DNA from: Pseudoalteromonas aliena SW19
Lineage (GTDB): Bacteria > Pseudomonadota > Gammaproteobacteria > Enterobacterales > Alteromonadaceae
Direction of reading: 5' to 3'
NCBI RefSeq assembly: GCF_014905615.1
Contig: NZ_AQGU01000027.1
Location: 354,553 to 418,552 of the forward strand
DNA length: 64,000 nt
Under the pieces are notes generated by a model. That model was not told where the DNA came from. It ran no database searches and saw only the letters and a program-made list of their open reading frames with translations. The translations under genes were made by a program, and so were the position numbers. Of the stretch, positions 56,579 to 64,000 are shown piece after piece (within the stretch, counting starts at the first letter, position 1; the number at the start of each line of letters is the position of its first letter).

Positions 56579-57346
56579 GTGGATTTAGCAACCATTATAG
56601 GGATCCTTGGCGCAATTGGCTTAATTGTCATGTCCATGTTTATGAGCAGTAGTGGCGAAATGGCCATGTTTTACAACACTCCTTCAGTGGTGATTGTATT
56701 TGGCGGTTCTATATTTATTGTTTTATCGAACTACACCATGGGGCAGTTTTTTGGCATTGGTAAAGTGGCCGCTAAAGCCTTTATGTTTAAAATTGAATCG
56801 CCAGAGGAGTTGATAGACAAAGCCGTTGAACTTGCTGATTCAGCTCGAAAGGGTGGCTTTTTAGCCCTCGAAGAGGCTGAAATACCGAACCAGTTTATGC
56901 GTAAAGGCGTTGATATGTTAGTTGATGGTCATGATGCTGACGTTGTTAGAGCGACTTTACAAAAAGACATAACTTTAACGTCAACCCGTCATGAAATGGG
57001 AGCCGGTTTATTTAAAGCCATGGCTGATATTGCACCAGCAATGGGAATGATCGGTACGCTCATTGGCTTAGTTGCTATGTTATCTAACATGGATGATCCA
57101 AAATCAATCGGTCCTTCGATGGCTGTTGCTTTGTTAACAACTTTATACGGCGCTTTTTTAGCAAATGTAGTGGCGATCCCTATCCAAGTTAAATTGGAGC
57201 TGCGTAAAGACGAAGAAGCAATGAACCAACGTTTGATTTTAGACGCTGTATTAGGTATTCAAGATGGTCAAAACCCAAAAGTAATTGAAGGCATTTTGAA
57301 AAACTACTTAGCTGAATCAAAACGTAAAGTTGATACCGAGGAGTAA
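56579..57346 (+). CDS. pomA: Flagellar motor stator protein PomA (MotA family)
   Basis: About 255 residues starting at a GTG with GGAGGAAAT immediately upstream (MDLATIIGILG); an earlier in-frame GTG at 56555 would add eight residues. Four transmembrane helices, a cytoplasmic loop with charged torque residues (RKGGFLALEE) and the conserved APAMGMIGTLIGLVAML segment match sodium-type stators. It works with PomB two bases downstream. Confidence 0.95.
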   Translation: MDLATIIGILGAIGLIVMSMFMSSSGEMAMFYNTPSVVIVFGGSIFIVLSNYTMGQFFGIGKVAAKAFMFKIESPEELIDKAVELADSARKGGFLALEEAEIPNQFMRKGVDMLVDGHDADVVRATLQKDITLTSTRHEMGAGLFKAMADIAPAMGMIGTLIGLVAMLSNMDDPKSIGPSMAVALLTTLYGAFLANVVAIPIQVKLELRKDEEAMNQRLILDAVLGIQDGQNPKVIEGILKNYLAESKRKVDTEE

Positions 57347-57348
57347 AC

Positions 57349-58269
57349 ATGTCTGAGCAAGAGTGTAAATGTCCTCCCCCAGGGCTTCCAGCTTGGATGG
57401 GAACCTTTGCAGATTTAATGTCTTTATTGATGTGCTTTTTTGTACTCTTGCTTGCATTTTCTGAAATGGATGTACTTAAATTTAAACAAATAGCCGGTTC
57501 AATGAAGTTTGCATTTGGTGTACAAAATAAAATAGAAGTAAAAGATATTCCCAAAGGTACTTCTGTTATTGCTATGGAGTTTACGCCAGGAAAACCAGAG
57601 CCCACACCAATCGAGACTATTCAGCAACAAACAGTAGAAATGACTCAACAAATGCTTGAATTTCAGGCCGGTGATGAAAGCTCTGCAGGTGGTAGGCAAG
57701 AACAACGAGGTGATAAACGGGGTGGGGAATCTCGTAGTACCTCTCAAGAACAATCTTCTGATCAAGCAATCTCTGCTGCAGATCAAGAACAAACAAATGA
57801 ACTTGTTAAAAAGATTGCTCAGCAATTAGAAAGGCAGATTATTGATGGTGCAATAGAGCTTGAGTCTTTAGGCCAGCAAATAATTATTCGCATCAGAGAA
57901 AATGGGTCTTTTCCTTCAGGTAGTGCTTTTTTGCAGCCTAAATTTAAACCCATTATTCAAGATATTGGCATATTGTTAAAAGATGTGCCTGGTGAGATAA
58001 CAGTATCAGGTCATACTGATGATTTTCAGGTTTCGAATGAGCTGTACATAAACAACTGGGATCTTTCTTCTAAGCGAGCTGTTGCTGTAGCAAGCGAGTT
58101 ACAAAAAGTACAAGGCTTTGACAAAACTCGGATGATGGTTGTTGGGCGAGCTGAAACAAGACCACTTGTACCAAATGATACAGATGAAGACCGCCGAAGA
58201 AATCGTCGTGTCGAGATTTCTATTTTACAAGGTAAGGCAAAAGAGTCTGCACCTATTGATGTAAGATAA
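57349..58269 (+). CDS. pomB: Flagellar motor stator protein PomB (MotB family)
   Basis: 306 residues: one transmembrane helix (about 18-40) with the ion-binding Asp22 in GTFADLMSLLMCFFVLL, a periplasmic linker rich in Gln/Glu/Arg (about 100-150), then an OmpA-like peptidoglycan-binding domain (about 175-295) with SGHTDDF and NRRVEI. The Cys-containing N-terminus and PomA pairing suggest Na+ drive; the ion is inferred. Confidence 0.95.
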   Translation: MSEQECKCPPPGLPAWMGTFADLMSLLMCFFVLLLAFSEMDVLKFKQIAGSMKFAFGVQNKIEVKDIPKGTSVIAMEFTPGKPEPTPIETIQQQTVEMTQQMLEFQAGDESSAGGRQEQRGDKRGGESRSTSQEQSSDQAISAADQEQTNELVKKIAQQLERQIIDGAIELESLGQQIIIRIRENGSFPSGSAFLQPKFKPIIQDIGILLKDVPGEITVSGHTDDFQVSNELYINNWDLSSKRAVAVASELQKVQGFDKTRMMVVGRAETRPLVPNDTDEDRRRNRRVEISILQGKAKESAPIDVR

Positions 58270-58337
58270 CTTTACTTGGCAAATACGTTTATTTATCATA
58301 AAGTAAGCTTTCAATAACAAATGTAACGGAGTCAGCC

Positions 58338-58415
58338 ATGAAGAACATCGATAAATTTAGTTATATGCCAGGTAATGGTAACGGTAATGACGATAATGAA
58401 CCTGAGAAAGAATAG
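58338..58415 (+). CDS. Possible 25-residue peptide, in frame with the next membrane protein
   Basis: An ATG with ACGGAG six bases upstream opens a short frame ending in TAG. It has a basic start (MKNIDKF), YMPGNGNGN and an acidic tail (DDNEPEKE). The same frame continues after the TAG, without further stops, into the membrane protein at 58431. It is either a separate peptide or the N-terminus of a gene split by an amber codon. Confidence 0.4.
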   Translation: MKNIDKFSYMPGNGNGNDDNEPEKE

Positions 58416-58430
58416 GTTGAGTGTAATATT

Positions 58431-58922
58431 TTGCCTGAATGGTTTGAAAGTATTACTAAGATACTCGAGAGTAGCTGGGTTTTTATATTAAGCCCTGCTA
58501 TTTTTGTGTTTTACCTTCGCAAAGATCACCTAGCATTACGCTTTGTGTTGGTTACTGCTATATTCTTTTTTTATGGGGCGTTGATTAACGACCATTTAAA
58601 AGAGTTTGATAGCAGTACTTATATTTATCGTTATGTTATTTGGGCGTTTAATGATCTTGTTTGGATGGCTCTGATTGCCTATTTAGGAATAAAAGACAAA
58701 ATTTATTTGTGGCAGTGTGTTATCGGTCAGCTTGTTGTTGTAAGTGCCCCTATTTTACAACTTTTCAGATTAGTTGATCGCCATTTATGGGATCTTTCTT
58801 ATAGTACATACATTTATAAAACCTTATTGCCATTTATTAATATAGGCACCGTTGTTGTTTGTTATCTACCGATAGTTTATTTATTAATTAATAAGCGCAA
58901 TACTGCATCAAACGAACAATAA
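58431..58922 (+). CDS. Hypothetical integral membrane protein (four to five helices)
   Basis: A 163-residue hydrophobic protein with segments near 15-30, 36-52, 68-86, 91-110 and 130-152. It has conserved-looking polar pieces between helices (YLRKDHLALRF, NDHLKEFDSSTYIYRYV) and a basic C-terminus. The start is uncertain: only a TTG with a weak ribosome site is available, and the frame upstream is interrupted by the TAG of the 25-residue frame. No family recognised. It lies between pomB and topB on the same strand. Confidence 0.6.
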   Translation: MPEWFESITKILESSWVFILSPAIFVFYLRKDHLALRFVLVTAIFFFYGALINDHLKEFDSSTYIYRYVIWAFNDLVWMALIAYLGIKDKIYLWQCVIGQLVVVSAPILQLFRLVDRHLWDLSYSTYIYKTLLPFINIGTVVVCYLPIVYLLINKRNTASNEQ

Positions 58923-58952
58923 AATTTATAGCTTCAAACTAATGTGCTAGAC

Positions 58953-58972
58953 TACTGTTTATATGAACAGTA
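58953..58972 (+). promoter_or_regulatory. LexA (SOS) operator of topB
   Basis: TACTGTTTATATGAACAGTA has perfect outer arms (TACTGT/ACAGTA) and the A+T-rich core of a gammaproteobacterial LexA box. It lies 11 bases before the topB ATG, over the expected transcription start region. Confidence 0.85.
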
Positions 58973-58983
58973 GTGAGCGAGCT

Positions 58984-60924
58984 ATGAAACTCTATATTGC
59001 AGAAAAACCTTCACTCGGACGCGCTATTGCTGATGCGTTACCAAAGCCACATAAAAAGCATGATGGCTATATAGAAGTCGCTAATGGAGACTGTGTCTCG
59101 TGGTGTATTGGGCATTTGCTAGAACAAGCAGAACCCGATGATTATGATGAGCGTTTTAAAAAGTGGCAGTTTGAACACTTACCTATCATACCTGAACAGT
59201 GGAAGTTAAAAGCCAAAACCAAAACTCGCAAACAGCTCACTGTTTTAAAAAAATTAATTAAACAAGCCTCGCAACTTATTCACGCTGGCGATCCAGACCG
59301 TGAAGGCCAGCTTCTGGTCGACCAAGTAATAGAAGAAGCTAAAATAAGTCAGGCTAAAAAGCAGAGTACGCAACGTTTACTCATTAGTGATTTAAACTTA
59401 TCGGCGGTAAAAAAATCACTGGGTACTATGCGTTCTAATCGAGATTTTATTCCGTTAAGTGTATCTGCTTTAGCGCGCTCTCGTGCTGATTGGCTATTTG
59501 GTATGAATTTAACACGTGCATACACACTAGCTGGGCAAAAAGCAGGGTTTGGTAATGTGCTTTCGGTAGGGCGAGTACAAACCCCTATTTTAGGTCTTGT
59601 TGTTAATAGAGATAACGAAATAGCACACTTTGTATCTAAGCCTTTTTACGATGTACTGGCGCATTTACTTACTCCAGATAACCAGCCATTCATAGCTAAG
59701 TGGGTTCCTAGTAAAGCATGTGAGCCACATCAAGATGAAGAAGGGCGAATACTTAACAAAGCACTCGCACAAAATGTTGCTTCACGCATTGCAAAGCAAA
59801 GTGCTGAGCTTACTTCACTCGACCAAAAACAAAAAAAACAAAGTGCTCCATTACCGTATAACCTATCTGCACTGCAAATAGATGCGGCTAAAGCATTTGG
59901 TATGTCAGCTCAAAAGGTGTTGGACATTTGCCAAATACTTTACGAACGTCATAAACTAATTACTTACCCACGCTCTGATAATCGTTATTTACCTAAAGAT
60001 CACCATCAAGATGCATCAGCTATTTTTAAAGCTATAAGTGCTAATGGTGGGCAAAGCAGTGAATTAGTAAACGGGGCTGACGCTAAAAAGCGTAGTAAAT
60101 GTTTTAACGATTCGAAAGTGGCTGCGCACCACGCAATTGTGCCAACGGCAAAACAGCTAAAATCAGCAAGTTTGAGCAGCGATGAAGCAAAGGTATATCA
60201 ATTAATAAGTCGCCATTACTTAATTCAATTTTATCCCGACTATATATATAACGAAACTAAAGCAGAAGTAACAATTGCTGGCGGATTATTTAAAGCGAAT
60301 GCAAAGCAAGATGTAAGCTTGGGCTTTAAATTGTTAATGGGTAAGTCTGAATTAAAAGATGAAGCTACGTTACCTCCTTTAATAAATGGTATGTCTCTTT
60401 TTTGTGAGCAAGGCGAGGTAGTTGAAAAGCACACATCTCCCCCTGCTTATTTTACCGATGCGACATTGCTTGCGGCTATGACCGGTATCAGCCGCTACGT
60501 TAAAGATCCACAAATTAAAAAGATATTAAAAGACACGGATGGTTTAGGCACAGAGGCAACACGTGCAGGAATAATAGAGTTGTTATTTAAACGACGTTTT
60601 TTAAAACGTGAAGGTAAGTCAATTAGAGCGACCGAAACGGGACTTGCCCTTATTAGCGTATTACCACAAGGTTTAGCGAGTCCTGATTTAACGGCAAAGT
60701 GGGAATCGAGCCTAGGTGATATTGCGCAGCAGGCAATGAGTTATCAGCAGTTTTTACAACCGTTACTTGCCGACTTGAATGATTTTGTACAGTTAGCAGC
60801 AAACTGCGATAGTAATGCATTTGCAAGGTTACCAAAAAGCTCACCTAAAAAACGTTTTGCTAAACGAGGTGGAAAAGCGGCCTTTAAAAAGTCGAGTTAT
60901 AAAAAAAGCTCTGTTGCTAGTTAG
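58984..60924 (+). CDS. topB: DNA topoisomerase III
   Basis: A 646-residue type IA topoisomerase starting MKLYIAEKPSLGRAIADAL; an in-frame ATG at 58963 lies inside the LexA box and has no ribosome site. The Toprim domain has the N-terminal Glu and AGDPDREGQLL; the active Tyr328 lies in ITYPRSDNRY, the same number as in Escherichia coli TopB. The C-terminal tail is Lys/Ser-rich. It decatenates DNA and resolves recombination intermediates. The LexA box suggests SOS induction. Confidence 0.95.
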   Translation: MKLYIAEKPSLGRAIADALPKPHKKHDGYIEVANGDCVSWCIGHLLEQAEPDDYDERFKKWQFEHLPIIPEQWKLKAKTKTRKQLTVLKKLIKQASQLIHAGDPDREGQLLVDQVIEEAKISQAKKQSTQRLLISDLNLSAVKKSLGTMRSNRDFIPLSVSALARSRADWLFGMNLTRAYTLAGQKAGFGNVLSVGRVQTPILGLVVNRDNEIAHFVSKPFYDVLAHLLTPDNQPFIAKWVPSKACEPHQDEEGRILNKALAQNVASRIAKQSAELTSLDQKQKKQSAPLPYNLSALQIDAAKAFGMSAQKVLDICQILYERHKLITYPRSDNRYLPKDHHQDASAIFKAISANGGQSSELVNGADAKKRSKCFNDSKVAAHHAIVPTAKQLKSASLSSDEAKVYQLISRHYLIQFYPDYIYNETKAEVTIAGGLFKANAKQDVSLGFKLLMGKSELKDEATLPPLINGMSLFCEQGEVVEKHTSPPAYFTDATLLAAMTGISRYVKDPQIKKILKDTDGLGTEATRAGIIELLFKRRFLKREGKSIRATETGLALISVLPQGLASPDLTAKWESSLGDIAQQAMSYQQFLQPLLADLNDFVQLAANCDSNAFARLPKSSPKKRFAKRGGKAAFKKSSYKKSSVAS

Positions 60925-60940
60925 CTACAGAGCCATTTTA
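60908..60940 (+). terminator. Terminator overlapping the topB stop codon
   Basis: GCTCTGT and ACAGAGC pair with additional inner pairing (GCTA/TAGC); the hairpin includes the TAG stop and is followed by CATTTTATT. Confidence 0.6.
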
Positions 60941-60956
60941 TTAAATGATAATGTTT

Positions 60957-60987
60957 AATTGGTATTACTTAACCTTAATTCAGGTTA
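60957..60987. repeat. Fused remnant ends of families B and C
   Basis: AATTGGTAT (the right end of family B) is followed by CTTAACCTTAATTCAGGTTA. On the minus strand this reads TAACCTGAATTAAGGTTAAG, matching 16 of 20 bases of the family C start. The TAA that begins it is the stop codon of the M20 gene. Confidence 0.55.
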
Positions 60988-62295
60988 CTTATTAAATAAA
61001 GCAACAGCAGCGTTACTCATTGCTTTTATTCCGGTAGGAATGGCAACTTTATAATCAGGCGCAAATTTACTAGAGTGTAGGGAAGGGAGTACCTCGCCTG
61101 TTTTTATTGAATCCGCGTATTGTGCTTGGTTTACACCACCTAGCCAAAATAAGGTGATAGGGATATTTTCATCAGTGCGTCCGTATAGGCCAAAGTCTTC
61201 ACCCGCCATTACAGCTTGTGTTTCAAGTACATTAGTATCACCAATTGCGCTGGTAATGGAGTTTCTAACAATGTCTGTTTGTGCAGGGTTATTATAAGTA
61301 GATGGAATAGATTCATCTTCATGTACATATACTACAGGGTAATTTAATTCATTTAAGCCTGCACTTTGTGCAATACCTGCCGTAATTCGTTTAATTGCTG
61401 CTATTTGAGCACTTCTAATATTTGGGTTATAGCTTCTTAGGGTGAGTTGTAATTTTACTTCATCCGAAATCACATTATGTTTTGAACCACCATGAATAGA
61501 CCCAACCGTAATAACAGAAGGCTCAAGCGGTGAAAGCTCTCGGCTTGTGATTGTTTGCAGAGCAAGTACAGTGCGCGCAGCTATAACAACAGGATCTATG
61601 GTTGTATGTGGATAAGCCCCATGACCGCCTTTGCCCTTTATTGTAATATCGACAGAGTCTACACTTGCCATAGTGTATTCGTTTTTCATTGATATTTTGC
61701 CGGCAGGAACACTAGCACTTACATGTAAAGCAATAATATGATCAGGTTTTGCATATTTACTAAAGAGTCCTTCGCTTAACATTGCTTTAGCTCCACCGCC
61801 GACTTCTTCAGCAGGTTGTGCAACCATCATTAAAGTGCCTTTCCATTGAGCTTTATGTGCTATTAATTGCTCAGCAGTACCAATAAAAGAGCTCATGTGA
61901 ATATCGTGGCCACAACCGTGCATTACACCGACTTTCGCACCATGCTCGTCTATTACTTTAACTTTTGAAGCATAGGACTTTCCTGTCTGCTCTATAATAG
62001 GTAAGCCATCGGTATCAGTGCGGATCATTACTGTTGGACCATCACCGTTTTTGTAAATGCCGACAACACCAAAACCACCTACATTACTTGTTACTTTAAA
62101 ACCCAGCTGAGCTAATTTATCCGCTATTTTTTTACCCGTTTCTTGTTCGTGATAAGAAAGCTCTGGCGATTGGTGTAAATCGAGGTAAAACTTTTCTATA
62201 GCTGGCATGGTTTTGCTTAAATTCAAATCGAGTCCATTTGCCTGTATGAATGGGCTTGCCAATAAAAGTGCTGCACTTAAGTAAGTTAGTTTCAT
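60985..62295 (-). CDS. Exported M20-family amidohydrolase
   Basis: A 436-residue protein starting at 62295 (MKLTYLSAALL) with GAGGGAA upstream. Residues 1-20 form a signal peptide, so it acts in the periplasm. GCGHDIHMSSFIG, AQPAEEVGGGA and MAGEDFGLYG are the M20/M40 metal and catalytic segments. It is probably an aminoacylase- or carboxypeptidase-like hydrolase of unknown substrate. It is divergent from ybbN. A paralogue enters the window at its left edge. Confidence 0.92.
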   Translation of the reverse strand: MKLTYLSAALLLASPFIQANGLDLNLSKTMPAIEKFYLDLHQSPELSYHEQETGKKIADKLAQLGFKVTSNVGGFGVVGIYKNGDGPTVMIRTDTDGLPIIEQTGKSYASKVKVIDEHGAKVGVMHGCGHDIHMSSFIGTAEQLIAHKAQWKGTLMMVAQPAEEVGGGAKAMLSEGLFSKYAKPDHIIALHVSASVPAGKISMKNEYTMASVDSVDITIKGKGGHGAYPHTTIDPVVIAARTVLALQTITSRELSPLEPSVITVGSIHGGSKHNVISDEVKLQLTLRSYNPNIRSAQIAAIKRITAGIAQSAGLNELNYPVVYVHEDESIPSTYNNPAQTDIVRNSITSAIGDTNVLETQAVMAGEDFGLYGRTDENIPITLFWLGGVNQAQYADSIKTGEVLPSLHSSKFAPDYKVAIPTGIKAMSNAAVALFNK

Positions 62296-62385
62296 GTTTT
62301 CCCTCATTGTTGAATATGTATACCGAGTGATTTAGGTATATGACTTGTAATTATTATGTTCACCACCATATAAAAACCTAAATAG

Positions 62386-63264
62386 ATGAATATGGCAATC
62401 AATTCAATGAGCAACATAGTTAGTATTAATGCGCAAAACCTTCAACAAGTACTCGGTGAAACATCACAGCAAAAATTGGTGTTGCTTAACTTTTTCTCTC
62501 CTCAAAGTCCTGACTGCATTGGACAGGCTGCAATTTTAGATAAAGTAGCGGCTGAATATGCAAGCTATATAGTAGTAGCAAACCTAGATTGCGATGCAGA
62601 GCAAGCGCTCGCTTCTCAACTTGCGCAACAAGTTGGTCTGCAGACACTGCCTACGCTTGTATTATTAAAAGACTCTGCACCAGTAGATCTACTTGCAGGT
62701 GTTCAAAGTGAGGCACAAATACGCGAAGCTCTTGCAAAGCATTTACCTGCGCAACAAGACTTACTGCTAGAACAAGCAAAGCAAGCGTTGTTAAGGTCAG
62801 ATTTAAATGCTGCATTTAATTATGCAAAGCAAGCTTATGAAATAGACAGCACTAACGCACGCATCAAATTAGTGCTTGCAGACATCTGTATTCAAATTCA
62901 TAAAGTTGATGAAGCGCAAGCGCTTATAAATACAATAGATGCACAAGAGCAAGATGCTTACTTTAATAATATAAAAGCAAAATGCGAAGCTGCGCTTGAA
63001 GCAAAAGACTCACCAGAGATTAAAGAAAAGCAACAACAAGTAGAAAAGTACCCAAATGACTTAGAATTAAAAGAAGAGCTAAGTATTTTACTCAATGAAG
63101 CGGGCAGAAAAGAAGAAGCATTAGATATACTATTTACAGTGCTGCAAAAAGATCTGAATTTCAATGAAGCAAAACCAAGCTTTTTAGCCATTATTGCCTC
63201 TTTACCCGATGGCGATGCACTTGCAGCTAAGTATCGTCGCAAGTTATATAGTATTTTATACTAG
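62386..63264 (+). CDS. cnoX: Thioredoxin-fold co-chaperone (YbbN/CnoX family)
   Basis: 292 residues: a thioredoxin fold (about 10-115) followed by tetratricopeptide helices (about 120-290). The usual CxxC is S-x-x-C here (Ser41-Pro-Asp-Cys44), as in Escherichia coli CnoX, which hands oxidised clients to GroEL/DnaK and is not a disulfide reductase. The TAG stop lies in the CTAG border of repeat A5. Confidence 0.9.
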   Translation: MNMAINSMSNIVSINAQNLQQVLGETSQQKLVLLNFFSPQSPDCIGQAAILDKVAAEYASYIVVANLDCDAEQALASQLAQQVGLQTLPTLVLLKDSAPVDLLAGVQSEAQIREALAKHLPAQQDLLLEQAKQALLRSDLNAAFNYAKQAYEIDSTNARIKLVLADICIQIHKVDEAQALINTIDAQEQDAYFNNIKAKCEAALEAKDSPEIKEKQQQVEKYPNDLELKEELSILLNEAGRKEEALDILFTVLQKDLNFNEAKPSFLAIIASLPDGDALAAKYRRKLYSILY

Positions 63265-63530
63265 GGCGTGTTGACCTTTGTGGATTGAAATTTGTTCAAT
63301 CTAGGGGCGATTTAATCGCGGCGCGAGGTTTGTAACCTAGTGGGCTAAGTAAAAACCGAGCAACAAAGAGTTAATCGCCCCTAGAAAGAACCCAAAGGGC
63401 AGCGCATGTTTGGTATCTATGCTGCGTTATCGCCTATTTATGGGGAACAACCACACATCACAGGCTCTGTCTTGCCTAAATATCAAACGTACTGCTGCAA
63501 AATCAATCACGAAAGGTCAACACGCCCTAG
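63261..63530. repeat. Family A repeat, copy A5 (inverted orientation)
   Basis: CTAG borders on both sides with GGCGTGTTGACCTTT and AAAGGTCAACACGCC ends, like A1 but in the opposite direction. The left CTAG supplies the ybbN stop; the right CTAG is shared with A6. Confidence 0.9.
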
Positions 63531-63796
63531 GGTCTGTTGCTCTTTGCGGATTAAAATTTGTTCAAACTAGGGGTTGTTTAATCGCGGCGCGAGATTTGTA
63601 ACCTAGTGGGCTAAGTAAAAACTGAGTAACAAAGAGTAAATAACCCCTAGGAAGAACCCTTTGGGTAGCGCCTGTTTGGCATTAATGCTTCGTTATCGCC
63701 TATTTATGGGGAGTAACCACACACCATAGGCTCTGCCTTGCCTGAATACCAAACAGGCTGCTGCAAATCTAACCTTGAAAGATAAACAGGCCCTAG
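63527..63796. repeat. Family A repeat, copy A6, abutting A5
   Basis: It starts in the shared CTAG, with GGTCTGTTGCTCTTT on the left, and ends AAAGATAAACAGGCC plus CTAG. It belongs to the GGCCTG subgroup and differs from A5 at many positions, so it is not a recent tandem duplicate. Confidence 0.88.
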
Positions 63797-63820
63797 ATTC
63801 TAATAACTATTACTTTTGAG

Positions 63821-63844
63821 AAGCACCTAGATAAGGTGCTTTTT
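63821..63844 (+). terminator. Intrinsic terminator downstream of the tandem repeats
   Basis: AAGCACCT-AGATA-AGGTGCTT followed by TTT. The remaining 63845-64000 is A+T-rich with no recognised gene. Confidence 0.85.
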
Positions 63845-64000
63845 GCATTTTTAAGGTTCTAATTAAAAGCTTTAGTATGGTTTAGCTATGTAAAAACAAG
63901 AGTTATCAACAGGGTTTTGTGGGTAACGTGTGTTTATCGTGTGCGCTTGCTTGGGGCTTAATTTTAATTACTATTTTATGTAAATAACGCTTGCGTAAAA

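Noticed and set aside
63410..63601. 63-residue frame within repeats A5-A6
   Set aside because: It lies wholly in non-coding repeat sequence, and matching frames occur by chance in A1 and A4.
63903..63911. DnaA-box-like TTATCAACA near the right edge
   Set aside because: A single one-mismatch copy, with no cluster, A+T-unwinding element or dnaA/dnaN genes.

Overview
The window is chromosomal DNA of a marine gammaproteobacterium of the Alteromonadales. Pseudoalteromonas is the best guess, from A+T-rich DNA, a PomAB-type flagellar motor, a TonB receptor, many secreted peptidases and abundant short palindromic repeats. This is inferred from gene content and protein style; no database was searched. 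No rRNA, tRNA, CRISPR array, prophage or complete insertion sequence was recognised.

Layout. 0-8.7 kb is an accessory stretch: a truncated M20 amidohydrolase, a GFA-type zinc protein, a small basic ORF, a deletion scar joining C-terminal remnants of an MFS transporter and an AraC regulator, a TonB receptor, a DUF1275 membrane protein, a periplasmic solute-binding protein, an exo/endonuclease-phosphatase and a lone HEPN/Abi-like gene. 8.9-13.5 kb holds metabolic genes (aldehyde dehydrogenase, nitronate monooxygenase, Crp-like regulator, YgjV, NUDIX). 13.9-19.5 kb is a five-gene phosphorelay: sigma-54 activator, stand-alone DHp mini-protein, CHASE3 kinase, single-domain receiver and a REC-kinase-REC-REC hybrid. 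19.5-36.4 kb contains FAH hydrolase, aldo/keto reductase, thioesterase, LexA-controlled dinB, M17 aminopeptidase, chemoreceptor, dipeptidyl peptidase IV, HIT protein, a phosphatase-like protein, an M49-like lipoprotein, an HDOD protein, rdgC and a membrane histidine kinase.

36.7-50 kb is core: a lone receiver, the thrABC operon with leader peptide and attenuator, glyA with a MetR-type site, then nrdR-ribD-riboflavin synthase-ribB-ribH-nusB-thiL-pgpA. 50-64 kb contains a periplasmic-propeller GGDEF protein, the xseB-ispA-dxs isoprenoid operon on the minus strand, pomAB behind a sigma-28-like promoter, a possible small peptide plus membrane protein, topB with a full LexA box, a secreted M20 amidohydrolase and ybbN/cnoX.

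The most unusual theme is the repeats. Family A has about 265 bp full-length copies bordered by CTAG (six copies, one internally deleted). Family B is about 161 bp with ATACCAATT ends (two copies plus a remnant end). Family C begins TAACCTGAACTCTGGTTAAG (three copies plus a remnant). They sit in intergenic gaps and repeatedly touch coding ends exactly: the CTAG of family A supplies the TAG stop of three genes, family B starts at the last base of two TAA stops, and family C supplies the TAA stop of one gene and probably a second. One A copy lies inside a C copy, and two A copies share a single CTAG, which points to mobility with a CTAG target.
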